Shown: positions 49,201 through 63,093 of the stretch, in pieces | Layout of the letters: every line of letters starts with the position of its first letter | How positions within the stretch are numbered: position 1 is the first letter of the stretch | Origin: Dromaius novaehollandiae | Taxonomy: Eukaryota > Chordata > Aves > Casuariiformes > Dromaiidae | Assembly: GCF_036370855.1 (NCBI RefSeq) | Contig: NC_088099.1 | Coordinates: 138,673,017-138,737,016 of the forward strand | Length of the DNA stretch: 64,000 nt | Reading direction: 5' to 3' | Notes under the pieces: model-generated | What the model was told of the DNA's origin: nothing | Seen by the model: only the letters and a program-made list of their open reading frames with translations | The model's database searches: none | Made by a program: the position numbers and the translations under genes

Positions 49201-52200
49201 CTCTCACAGAAATGTATAATTGTTATTGCTGTGACAAGTGTGTTCAGAAATGGTAGCTGTCATATTTTAGAACTAGTAAATTTGTTGATGTCTTCTGATA
49301 ATGATCATGTAGTTATCTTTTTTCATAGCAGACCTGTAAATATATAAATATATGTGGGAGAAAATATATAGTTGAATTTAGTGGTGGTTGGTGCATATGG
49401 AATTTTACCACTGATTTCAGATTCTTGACGTAAAAGTGTGTTTATATCTCTACTGTGTTATTATTAGTCCCTGAATGCCTAAATCCTGACAGTAATTCTA
49501 GCCCTCTTGGTATTAACTAACCTAACTTTGTTAGGCTCTTAGATGACTTCTGAATTCAGTGCTAATGTGGTGTAGCTGAACTTTCAAGGTTACTCCTGTA
49601 CCATTTTATAACTATGCACACATACATTCCTATAATTCAGAGCCTTAAAAGTAGCCCTAGTCCCTAGGATGGGTGTCCCTTTCAAAAGCAGAGTACATTC
49701 TAGGCAAGTAATTCCTGTCAAAGCTCAGGTAATCCCTAGCTCAGTTGCTAAAATTCTTAGTAATCTTATTCCAACTCTAGTCAGTCTTCAGAGCTGCTGT
49801 TTTAGTGTGATGGTTCCTGCACTGGTCAACCCTGATCTGAACTCATCAGTTCCTGGCTCTTCTAGTTATATTATTTAGAATATTAAGCATATTCATAGGA
49901 GCTCTACTGTGATGGTCTTGATTAGTTCGAGTTATATCATAGCTTAACAGATCTAGCCCTTACAAAACTTGATGTGCCTGCCTATTTGTCTGAACCGAAG
50001 GCTAGCAACTTCTGCTAGCTGCTGGCCTTAACTTTGATGGTACTTACAAGACCCAGCATAACTGCAAGGCCAGCAGCAAACTTGGATTAGTGGTAAAAGT
50101 TTATTTGGTGATACGGCTTTTATTAATATATTTTCTAAACCCTATTTAAAAGAGTAAATGTATTTAGTTTGTTGATGTGAGATGAGGATGCATCTCACAT
50201 CGTAGTATGTAGTTATATGTATGTCATAAAGAACTGTCTTTCTCACATGATAATCACCAATTAAAATCCTCAGGGATGGTTTTCTCATGGTTGCAAGTTG
50301 TATAGGAATTGCAATGGAAATGTCAAAGCAATGATTTTAGTAGTTAATATTTAATAATATTAAATTGTTTTCCAGTTCTGGAGAAGATATATGAGCTTTT
50401 GGGAGTTTTGGGAGAGGTCCAGCCTAGTGACATGATTAACAATTCTGAAAAGCTATTCCGAGCTTATTTGGGAGAACTTAAAACACAGGTATGATTGGAG
50501 TTTCTTTTCCAACTCCTGCATTGTTTTCTTTTTTCCCTGGGTGTGTGTAGTGCTATATGTTAGAAGACTATTGCAACTAGTGCAATTTATAGAGGTTTAA
50601 CTGGACAATCATAAATGCTTTCTTAATGACTGTTAAGGTTTGCATTCTCTGATTCTAGTAGAGAAGTTGTTAAAGTAAAAATTTAAGGCCATCAGTGATA
50701 GCAAATTAATGTGAGAAAAGATAAATAACACTTGATGATTACTGCAACCCAAGCAAAGTTGTATTGCCTTCACTGGTAATTTCTGATTTGGGCTCTACTA
50801 CCTGCAAAATCCTTTTTTGCTTCAACACAGCTCTGCCTAACTTTACTTTCCTATATTCTGTGTTTTTTAAGAGGTTAGTGTGCGCTATCTAAGTTTTGCT
50901 ATGATTACTTGTGAGGGAACATATTTTATGCTGATCAAAGGAATTCTCATACTTTTGTAGTTTAAAAACTTTCCCAAATGATACAAAGTCTCTGAGCAGT
51001 ACATGTTCCTGTAGACTCAAGTTCATAGAAGTGGGTGGTACTGAGGGTGTTGGCGTAACTGTATTAATTTGGAATATGATTATCTTATGTACACTTGTAG
51101 GAACTGGGAAACCCTGGTGTAAATCTGTGTTAGCTTGAGGATGATATTTTTTTTTCAATTTCTGCCTTTTTAGATGACATCAGCTACAAGGGGACCAAAA
51201 CTACCTATTGTAGCAGGCTGTCTGAAGGGACTGGCTGCACTCATGTACAACTTTACCAAATCTGAGAATGAAGGTGTGTTATTTTTCTGTGTGAAATGCA
51301 GTTATACAACTTGGTATATTTTAATGGTTATACAGCCCACAAGCAGCAACATTTCTAGCTGTGTACTCTAAATGAAAATTTCCTCACTGGTATAAGGTTT
51401 ATTTTTGCACAAGCCTGTCCAGCTGCATGAACCCCTGTAATCTGCCTTTATGGGAGATGGCTTGATCAGTGGGTTTCTGTATGTAAAGGTTTGAAGTGCT
51501 GTTTTCTAACCAGAGAGTGGGCCACTGTGAGAGCCACATTGAAGCTGGAATGCGTTTATACAAAGATGTTTTCCTCAGCAGAGACATGTCTTTTAAAACA
51601 TGGGTATTCAGAAAAGTCAGTGAATATAGATGTAGTTTTGTTTGAAATTTAAAAGCATTTCTGGAAAAAGTGTCTTTGCCATTTTAAATGGAATGTTTAA
51701 GGCTTACAGATGTTTATTCATACCAGGCTTTGGATAAAAATATCTTTTTCTTCACTCTACCACTTGTGTGTCAATAAGGAAATACTCTTTATTGGATTGT
51801 TCCACAGATCCTCAGACTTCAAAGGAGATTTTTGATTTTGCAATGAAAGCAATCAGGCCACAGGTATATCTTCCACATGTTAATTGATCTGCATAAATTA
51901 ATTAGCCCTGCTGAAGAATAGATCACATATGACAAGCATTTTTGATATTACAGGTTGATCAGAAGCGATATGCAGTACAACTAGGTAAGATTGTCTATTA
52001 TTTCAGTTCATGCTCCCATGGGTACTGTTCGTACGATGGTGTCTTCTGGCTGGAGATGTTCTCTACTGGCACTTTCTGGATGGACCTAGTATTCAGTCTT
52101 TTAAGCTGATAGGGGAGCAAAGCTGGTGTACTTTAAGTTGGAATCTAAAGAGTTAAACATGCATTTGGTTTAACTAAGCAAGATCTAATTGGCTTATGAA

Positions 52201-55200
52201 TAGAAGCATTGAACTTGATGCCATATGCCCCTCTCTGGGGTGAGTGCAAAGCTGTGGTATGAGAAAGGGATCATGGAAGCAATAGAAAGAAGAAGATTGT
52301 AGCAAATTAGGATAAAACAGAAGACTGTGGCATGGGATAAAGAAAAATAGAGAAGGGGAATTTCATTGGAAAAAGGAGAGGGAAACTGGGGACAAACCAA
52401 GTCCATGACAAGAATGAGAAACTGGCCTGTGAGATGTGAAATGCAAGATCTTTTTAGTTTGGGCACTAGGCCCATAGCAACTGTGAAGTGTAAAATCCTC
52501 TTTAAAGATAGTCTGACTAAATAAAAATTCTAATTTCTGAGGGATTTTGAAATTTCATCTATGCTTAAATCTGAGACTGTGTTATTACCTGTATTCCCAA
52601 CTCTTTGCTTGTCTGCATTGCAGTTTGGAGGAAGGGACTTGGGTATGTGTCCTGACGACAAAAAAACAAATCCTTGTAAACAGTGCAGTCAAGTGCTCTT
52701 ATTCGTAACTACTGGAGTTCCTTTCTTTTTTCACTGATAATATAAATAGCTGCATAAAACAGTCATAGTTTGCATAATTGCATACATGAAGAAAGAGGAT
52801 CTTGGAGGGTTGCTTTTATGCCTAAGTTTTTAATGCTTGGGTAATGATACTGTAATGGTTAGAATAATATATTTTATAAATTCCATTCAGCCTAATATTG
52901 ACTTTATAGCCTGGTCAGTTGAAAGTGTAACATAAATCTGGGTTTTAATGAGAATTATTTTTAAATTGCAGCTGGTTTACAGTTATTCGGCAGGCATGCT
53001 GCTCAGTTTGGTACCTTTCTCCTGGACAGCTATGTCTCACTGTTTGAAACAATGTGTAAATGGTGTGGCCATACAAATCAAGAGCTGAAGAAAGCAGGTC
53101 ATTCTGCCTTAGATTCATTTCTTAAGCAGGTATTGTGACTCCACTGGGACCTCTGAGATTAAGGCAAAGTTAAATTTCTCAAAATAGTGGGGATATTAGT
53201 GCTTGGAATTTCAGTGAATCTGTTTAATAAGCAATTTTTCTGCTTCCAAGGCCTTGTATTATAAGCTAGGTATTTTTTAAGACTAATGTGGGGTGAGGGA
53301 GTTACTTGCATGTTTCTGGAAATCCTGAAATGTTTGTATCTGCTCTACAGATATCTTTACTGGTAGCTAAGGATGCAGAGCTGCACAAGAGCAAATTGCA
53401 GTTCTTCATGGAGCAGTTCTATGGAATCATCAGAAGAATGGATTCAAGCAACAAAGAGTTGTCCATTGCCATTCGCGGATATGGGCTTTTTGCAGCAGTA
53501 TGTGCAGGAAACTTATTCTGATGAAGCAGCATACTGAATTGATTGAAAATTAGTATTCACACAATTCATTTTACAAATTTACGCAGCTTGTTATGTAGGG
53601 AGTGCTTCTGTTTCTAGATTAAGTATTGGAATTAATCAGCTGCATTGTAAAACTTGCTGTGGTTTAAAGTTATCGAAATGCCTCCTGAATTCAGTGGGAG
53701 CACTCCAGTTTTGAAGTGCAAAAACTGGGGGCACCATATACAACTGTCACAAAGCTTCAGGATGCGCTTAATCACTGAAATACAGACGATACTTCACTAG
53801 GTCTGTCCACGTTCCAGATGCCAATCCAGTGGCAATGCAGATGGCAATCCAGGCCAGCTCTGCTCAGGAAGTTCAGATATGTTTCCTACAGAGCAGGACA
53901 GAAAAAAAAAATGGGCTGCTAGCTATAGGACGTTAGGAGGTAATCTGCCAAACGACTGCAAATTGAAAAACAAAACTGTACTCACATTCTTATGTGGAGG
54001 GCAGAGATGCTTGTCAGGAAGCATAATTAAGAACCAGCTTCCAATTTTTGTCACCAGTTGATTAAAATGAGAGTATAAAAGTAAAGGTAAAGTGTTGTAA
54101 AGAAAGCAATAGTGCATACATACCTGCAGCCTATGTACTTAATGATGTTTCCCCAACTTTTTTGTAATGAAATGCTAGACATTTCTTTTTTTTTTTTCCT
54201 TCAAAAATCAGGTTCTTATTTATTTAGAGAGGCTTAGGAAACATTGGGATAGAATAACTGTTTATTAGCTGAATCCGTTTTGCTGCCATCTGAGCAAAGT
54301 TCATTTCTTCTGTAGAATTTTGAACATGTATTGTTGGAACCTACTCTTCCTCTTCCATGATATGGGCTGGAAAGGAATAGAGTTAAAGGTATTGGTTCTG
54401 GGAAAAAAATGACCTGTTTCAAATTACTGAATTGAAAGAACTTTGTTAAAAATACCAATTATGGAATACATTAGTTAAAGTTATGTAATTATATCTGTAT
54501 AAGTACAGAGATAATATAATTCTGTAAAATTTAACAAGAAAAAAAGGGCTTTAATGCTGAAATTCCTATACATTTTTAATGTGTTAAGGAACACTAGTAG
54601 TTAGCCTGTTTAGACTAAATGTTGGCCAAGGTGCAGATGCAAGATTGTGAAGAGGTGAGAGTCTTGCTGCCACTGCAGTTAGTAACTTTAGACTAGATAC
54701 AAGTTCAGTGATTGATTCTGTTTCAAGACAGAATCCTTTTACTGTTTAGTTGATAAAATAATAAGTAATACCTCGTTTTTATCCATATAAATGGATATTC
54801 TTAATTTTGCCACCCTGTTTTCAGACGGACTTGATTCAACCTTTAGCCTAACTCTTATATTCTGTGGTTATACAAATCAGTCCATTCTTCTGTGGTCATT
54901 CCTACTGTGGTTTTTGCCTGTGACCTTTTTCTTACTGCTTTTTCCCCAAGAGCTCTTTCTGACCTAACCAATGCTAACTGCTGCAACTTGCAAATTCCCA
55001 CAGAATTTGTTCCACAGAAATCTGTAAGCATTACTACAGACCATTTAGGATTGCTTGTGATATCTTCTGCTTGTTCTTTAGAATAGGAATAATCTTTTAT
55101 CCTGCATTCATACAGAACCTAGCGTAATGAAAGTCTTAGTTCAGAATCTGTGCTCCTAGGTACTGCTAAATAGTGGTAGTAGCCTATGAATGATATTTGG

Positions 55201-58200
55201 ATGCCATTAAAGCAAGCCAGTTATTTCTTCAGGCAGTTAAGCCAAAATATAAGAGAATAATAGCATCTGTAATTCCATATTTAAGATATTTACAGACAAA
55301 TTCCATACTTCTCAGGCAGGATTTGAAATACCTTGTGATTGAAAGTTCAGGTACTCTTGTAGTAAATTACAATGCATCTATCGGGGTTTATTTTAGTTCA
55401 TTGCAGATACTGTGTTTCTCATATGTGTAGTGAGCAGAATACTTAAAGTATTAGTCAAGTCATCCAGTGCCTTTGCAATCTAGACCTTCTTTGTAAAACA
55501 TGCAAAATTTATTCAGGTGTATAGAGTTCCCGGAAAATGTAAAAAAAAAAAAAAAAAACAAAAAAAAAAAACAAAACTGTAGTTCGATGATGACTTGTTT
55601 AGGTTTTTAGTGTTACAGCATGTGTTTGCTTGCTTGTATAAAGCTCCTAAATCAGTATCTTATTTTGTCTTTATAAGCCCTGTAAAGCTATACATTCTAA
55701 GGATGTTGACTACATGTATGTTGAGCTCCTTCAGCGTTGTAAGCAAATGTACCTCACAGAGGCAGAGACAGTAGATGACCATATATATCAGCTACCAAGT
55801 TTCCTCCAGTCCATCGCAAGTGTGATATTCCATATAGATAGAGTAAGTGGAGTATTTAAAGTACCAGTCAAATCTTTTTATGCGTCTAGGGGTGTGTAAG
55901 AATGTAGTAGCTGTGCACTTATCTATGCTAGAACATACTTTTTTGTCTATAGTGTAATGACTTTTAGCTCCTAGAGGGTGGGAAAGTATCAAAAGAATAC
56001 TATCAAAAGAAAGTATCAAAAGAATACCAGATTTCATTCGAATAAAGAAAATGCACAAAATATGCTAAATAAAATGCTACAGAGCATTGTAATAAAAGTC
56101 ATGGCAACCAAATGCAAACAGGGATTTTATTTATTTTAGGAAAAGCGATTGCTTGGACATAGCTATACCCTTCTTTTTATGTGATGTATGTTCAAGCGAT
56201 CTGTTATTTCACTATACTTCTCTAGTTCTTTTTTAAAAGACTACTACATCTATATATTTTTTTTCCCTTATGCTTCCCTTTACTAGAGCTTTCTGTGTAG
56301 TCACTTTCATCTCTACCTTTGTGTACGCAAGTCTTGTTATGTGAAAAGCTCGCAGGAACAATGGAAGCTGGGGAAGTCAAAACACTATAGAACCCTATTG
56401 CTGCTTTTTCTTTCAGGACTGATATTTAGCCTGTTTTCTGAGGCTAATACTTTGATTTTCCTCTGATGCTGTATTGTATGTTTTCTGATGAGGGCTTTCT
56501 GGATCCTGGGTGGAGCTGGGAAGCAAGCTTGGGTTGGAGAAGAGACTTTCACATTCTGTGTTTGGGTCTTTAAGGATGAATAGATTAGATGGCTGTGTTA
56601 TTATTAGAAAAGTGCCAATTTAATTAACAATAAAGTCATGACTGGTTTTGCTGAAGCTCTAATCTACTCAGGAACTGCCTTTCTTAATGTGGTCCAGGAA
56701 ACATTCTGCTTTTCTTGATATCTAGGATGTGTTCACTTGCTGTGTCTTTTATCACAGAGTAGATTATAATGTAAACTCTTCTTGCAAAGGTTCTGGAGGA
56801 AAACATTTTGTATAATGTTGCTTGTTAATAGAGATAAACCATTGTCTTCACATGATGGGCTTTTTGCTTTTATTCCTTCTAGATTCCTGAAGTATATACT
56901 CCAGTTCTTGAACATCTAGTTGTGGTACAGATCGATAGCTTTCCACAATACAGTGAAAAAATGCAGTCAGTCTGTTGCAGATCTATAATAAAGATATTCC
57001 TAGCCCTGACGGGAAAAGGACCAGTTCTCTGGAGTTTTATTAGCGCTGTAGGTGAGTTCGTTGACTTTTTTTATTTTCTGAGCTGTTAACTGCTTCTAAG
57101 AGAGGCTTGTGGAACAGCCATTTGGGGACAAAAATGAAGCCTTTTCCATCCTTCAGCAATGGAGGTTTAGGGTTCTCGTGTTTCAACATCCACTGCTAAA
57201 TCATTCAGGGAATACATTTTTAACAAGTGCTTTGGATGACAGAGGGGATATGGGCAAGGGCAGGAGAACGTATTTTTGTGGTAATGTAATTTAATTTAAA
57301 GGCAAGATTCCTGCTCAAAGGATTGTGGGGAGAAAGGTCTTTTGCAGGAAAATGTACAAAAATCTGTTCCCTACTCTTTCCTTACTCCTGCAGAATGCCA
57401 TAGGAACTTGAGGGTAGTGTCGTCTTTACCAGATATAAAACCTTTTTGTTTAAAGGAACTTAAACATGGTAAAAGTGAAGATTCCAAATATGCACAGTTA
57501 CTCAGATTTAGTCCTGCAAATATAATAATGAACATGGCAGTATTGATAGCTGACAATTCCAAGAGCCTCTGGGGTATTGACATTTCATTATAACCATACT
57601 CCAAAATGATTGAATTTCTTTCAGTTTTTTACAGTGGCTTTTCTCTACTGCTGTGGTATTTTCATTGTCTCCCTTGTTCATGGTCTGGGATGTGATGTGC
57701 TCCCAAAGTACTATGCTGGAATAAATCCATGTCTGTGAGAGTCATAGGTAGTTCTTGCCTTTTCTAATATAGACATTACAACAATGCATTGACCACCACT
57801 GCATTCAGACTCAGGAAAAAGTTGAAGCAGTATTGACAAAATGTATTAAGAGGCAAGTTCAAAATAGTTGCCTTGTGAAACATCCTAGAGCATTGGCTCT
57901 GCTTTCGGTTATGTTTGTCATTTAAGAAAGATTTCCATTCTTTTACCTCTCTCTCATCCTGACAATATAGGAAATAGAAGATTGATTTAGTTGATTACTG
58001 ATGTATAAGTCATATGGATGCTGTGTCTTTTGAAGTCTGAGGCAAATTTTTTTTCTTTCAGTGCATCAGGGATTAATCAGAATCTTTTCCAAGCCAATCA
58101 CATTTTCAAAGGTAAAATAACTGTTTAAATATACTTGTTTCTTCTAGATCCTTGAAGTATTCACTCCAGTTCTTGACTGTCTGGTCAAGTAAACAGGGGA

Positions 58201-60087
58201 AGACCCCAAGAAGTAAAAATAGTACTGTCCTTTTAGAATCACAGCCCAGTTATTATTACTCTCTTGTCCCTACTTTTGTCAGAATAATGAGGATGTCCTA
58301 TTGTAATGAAAATAAAAGGAAATATACCTTTGTCTCTGGAGTTCTTCCTTGCTCAGGTTGTCTGTAACAAAGTAGGTTGTATCTGTGGTCATCCAGCTTT
58401 CTTCCATGTTAACAAATTTTGCAAACCTGGAAGGAGGGGAAAAGTTTTATTGAATGATTGTGTTAAGGAGGGATTTAAAAAGTTTTTAATCTTGTCCAGC
58501 AGACTAACTGTAGAGTCTCTACAATAACTGACTGCTGGGAGGAGGAGAATTTTAGAGACTTCTGAAATGAGCTGTTTGTTTTGTTTTCTTTACTTTTCAG
58601 CTTGAAATTAGAAAGTTAGCATTTCAGGTTTCTACCAGTAATTTTATGACACGTTTTGGTTTGAAACAGCTATTTACATATACAGCATTTCTGAAAAATG
58701 GTGTCCTTTTAGGAATATTTTGGAAAAAAAACTTCTGGATCAGAAGAGTCCACAGCAGCTGGAGAGGCTGGAACAGGGAAATGGAAAGTACCAACATATA
58801 AGGACTATCTGTATCTCTTTAGAAGTCTACTGAACTGTGACACAATAAAGGTAAAAGCATAATTAACGTGGAAATAGAAGAGGAAAGGCACTGTAATTCT
58901 GACTGAGTCTTATCACTGTTTTTCTAATCCTAGATTTTTTCCAAATGGGCAGCCTGTCATGCTGTAGAACTGTCTAATGGTTTTAGTTGGATATTATGGC
59001 AGTTGAATTAAGCAAACAAGGATGAATTTAGGCTTCCATAGCTGAGAAACCTTCTAATAAAGCCTGATTCTCCAAATCATTCAAAACTTAGGTTGTGAAT
59101 TCAAGAATCAATTCTCACTCTTCATTGTTTTGAAACATGAACTCTTTCCCTCCTGCAAAGGAATCTGTTTTGGAAGATGAAAACTTTCTTGCTGAAAATT
59201 CAGCACTGAAGTCCCTCAGTCGTTTGTTATATGATGAACTTATAAAATCTGTTTTGAAGATTATTGAGAAGTTGGACTTGACTGTTCAGAAACTGAACAT
59301 TAATGAACAGGTGAGACCTGATGACTTGTCCATTAAGTTTTGCTTCTGTAGGGGAACCAAAATCCCATTCCTTGCTTTGTTTTCATTAGGATTATATAGC
59401 TGCTTATAGTGTCTTCGAATTAAAATTCTGATTGGTGAAAATGTTCTACTGCAAACTTCTGGATGTTGCATTGCAGTTAGGAGGTGGAAACATAGAAGAA
59501 ATTTACAGAATCTGTTATTTTAGACTCCCTTCTCTGGCATCTAGAGTGGTTTTAGTTTTGATGGTCACCTTTTTTCTTGTTAGCAAGTATATCGTGTTAT
59601 TTCTTGGACCTGTTAGCGTGTGAATTATTGCAGTTATCTGTCTGTATCAGACTAGCTAGCAGCAGCCATAACAAGAAGAGGCAGTTGCTAATCATATTTT
59701 TCGGTTTGGATAAAGAATGCTTCCTGTATTGTCACAGATTCAGTGTTCTGGCTTCAATGTCTATTTGCAGGATGAAAATGGAACTGACAGTGCTTTGGTT
59801 GTGCCTGCTTCTGACCCTGCTTCAAACCTTCAGCCAACAAAGCCTACAGACTTTATTGCCTTTATTAATCTAGTGGAATTCTGCAGGTACTAGTACATCA
59901 TTTATGTAGTTTAGAAGTTAGGAAGTGTGGAAGAAATTTTAAGTGTGTTTATTTAAGATGCCTGTTTCTAACTTATGACCGCATGTGTGATCGTAATGGA
60001 CCATCTGCACATGGTCAATTAGCCGGAAGACAGTAAGTGGTTTTCAGACATCTGCATCATGGGTAAGAACATACTAGCTCATCAGCT

Positions 60088-60127
<40 letters not shown>

Positions 60128-63057
60128 GAGTACAGGAGACAAGTCTCTCATGTGCATTATTTGATTGTAATCATCTTTTAGTACCCGCTGCAACTTTTAA
60201 TATTATACTGGCCCTATTTTCTAAATACTTCAGAGACCAGAAATACAGTCTTTGTAGAGTAGTACTTGGGCATTAACTACACTTATCTCAGGAGTCATAT
60301 AATTATCCTCTCACTGTCTTTGGAAATGCTGTGTTATAGCAGTGCTTGTGTTTTGTGTACTGACTTGAAATTTGAAAAAAATAATACAAATGTTTTAGTT
60401 TCTTTTCCTTTTTGCTGAATGTTTTCTGTGCATCTGTTCTGTAGAGAGATACTTCCAGAGAAGCATGTTGAATACTTTAACCCTTGGGTGTATTCCTTCG
60501 GTTATGAGCTTATTATACATTCAACAAGACTACCTCTTATTAGTGGATTCTACAAGCTGCTTTCTGTTGCAATGAAGATTGCAAAGAAAATAAAATACTT
60601 TGAGGTGAGATCTCTTTTCTCAGTGAAGGGTTAATGTTGTGCTAATGATGGTGCACATCTTTTATACAAGCCTTTTACAGAGGTATGCACAACAGAAAAT
60701 AGTTACTGAAACTGCTACCCAGTTTGTTTCAAATGTTAATGGCATCCTGTGCCTCTACAGTTAAAAACACATGGAACGTCAAAATTAGAGTGGAGGCTCA
60801 GTTTCTGAAGAGATACCATCCATGTGTGATGCTCTTTCCCAGATCCTGAGCTGGAGATGTGTTTGCAGTGCAGACTGTACAGAAGATCTAGCTTGGATAT
60901 CAGAAACAGCTTAGCCAGAACAGCAAAGACATCTGTGTGGGTTAGTTACTCAACTTCTTAGGTATATTTGCACTATCCCACTCGGATTTCAACAGGAAAT
61001 ATGGTACTCTATTGATAGATGAACAATTTGTGGTATGGAAGCTATTGTAAAGTGAAAATGCTTCATCACGCATATTGTGTAGCCCAGCACAGAGCTGGGA
61101 ACTGCTCTTGCCACTGCTGCTAATGGTACTAGGTGAACCAAATTTGGGAACTCATTGGCATGAATTCTTACATAGATTTTCCTTAGGAGATGATACTGTT
61201 TGTAAATTGCTGTTTTTTTTATTTCATCTACATTCTGGCCGTGTGTCCATTCTGTTTGTTTTTTTCTTTTGTGGCTTGTGGGATTAAAGAGCAAGGAGGA
61301 AATTTAACCAAAGTATCTCAGTTACTTTGTGTAATATTAAATGTCCATATGCCAAAAAATTGACTCTCAATATATGATACTAGTACTAGTAACTAATCTT
61401 TGAGAGAACAAATGTACATTTGAAGCTTTCAGTTCATGCAGATTTTATATTGGGACTGTAATGTATATATTCGGAGTTAAACTTGTGCTTCATCTTTGTT
61501 TACTGTGTATTATTCAGGATAGTTTTTCTAGTAGTACTGACCTGCAGTTTCTGCTTGGTAGGGTGTCAGTCCAAAGAGTCTCAGAAAATGTCCTGAAGAC
61601 CCAGAAAAAAGTTCTTGCTTTGCCCTATTTGTTAAGTTTGGAAAAGAGGTAAGTAATTTTATGGCTAAGTGTCTTGGTTTGAATACAAGCATAAATGACT
61701 CAATCAAAATTACATAGTAATATCTTAGAATCTTTATGCATACGATAGCAATATTCCAGCTGTTTGAATTATACAACGTAGTAGGATTTTGAGGGCTATT
61801 TTTATTTGTTTTTTACTTAATGTCAATAGAAGCATATTGGTCACTAATGGATGTTAAATCGAGCAATAACTTGTGTGTTATATGCTTCCTGATAACTGTC
61901 TCTATGTGAATGAGATTCCTTTATCATTTTTAAATTGCGTATTTTACATGCATATTGATATGCAAGTAAAATAGCTAATATCAAGGACTTGTAAGGTTTA
62001 TGATTGTTCTTGACCTATATATTTGAATTTTAGGTTACAGCAAAAATGAAACAGTATAAAGATGAGTTGTTGGCATCCTGTCTGAATTTTTTGCTCTCTT
62101 TACCACCAGACATCATCATGCTTGATATCAGAGCATATATTCCTGCACTGCAGGTGGGTCAAAGTGATGTACAGCTAATGCTTTTCTCTTTCCTAAAATA
62201 TGTTCAAAAATTCTGGAACAAAGTTAGTATCCTGTCAAGCAAGTAAGATGATTATTAAGCTTTGCATTGTTTTCAGTGAAGCTGAGTACAAATGTGTTGA
62301 CTTTTTGGATAAGCTAGTAAATCATCAGAGTTTGCAGTTGAACTTGGTCAACTGTGTTAGTGCTAATGTTGTAATGTAATAAATCTCTTCTGTGTGGATT
62401 TTGTGAGTGAGGTGTTAAGTAGACAAAAGTGATGAAGAAGGAAGACGTAGTGTATGCCAAATGCTTGCAAATATGTTTTTTTTCCTTTTAAATCATAGTA
62501 GTCATTAAAAAAAGAAAAACTGATAGTTTTACATTTGATATGTAGAACGCTTTTAAGCTGGGCCTTAGCTGTACCCCGATAGCTGATCTGGGATTGGATG
62601 CTTTGGAAGACTGGTCAGCTCACATTCCCAAACATATAATGCAACCTTACTACAAGGATGTTCTACCTCTTCTTGATGGTTATTTGAAAAACTCTGCATC
62701 TACAGGTATGTACGGAAAATCAATTTTTAGTCTTGAGGGACATAGAAAGAAAGTTTCCATAGCTGTGCCTAGGGACATGAATGTGACATACTTTTTGTCT
62801 GTATTGTGTATGCCTTGTGCTTGGAACTCCAGAATTTCTCTTACATCCAAAAGTTTACCTTTTTCTTAAACTACAATAAATGTAATACTGCCAAACAGTT
62901 ATGAATTACAGTTGTTTTATATGTCACTTCTTAGTGATTTGTCCTTTATATCCTTAAATCCATGTTATTTTTCACTAATAGAGGTTTATTTTCCTTAATA
63001 AGGACTTAAAATAAGAGTAATTGTCACATCCTAAAATAAAAGTAGAAGGGCAAAAAT

Positions 63058-63093
<36 letters not shown>

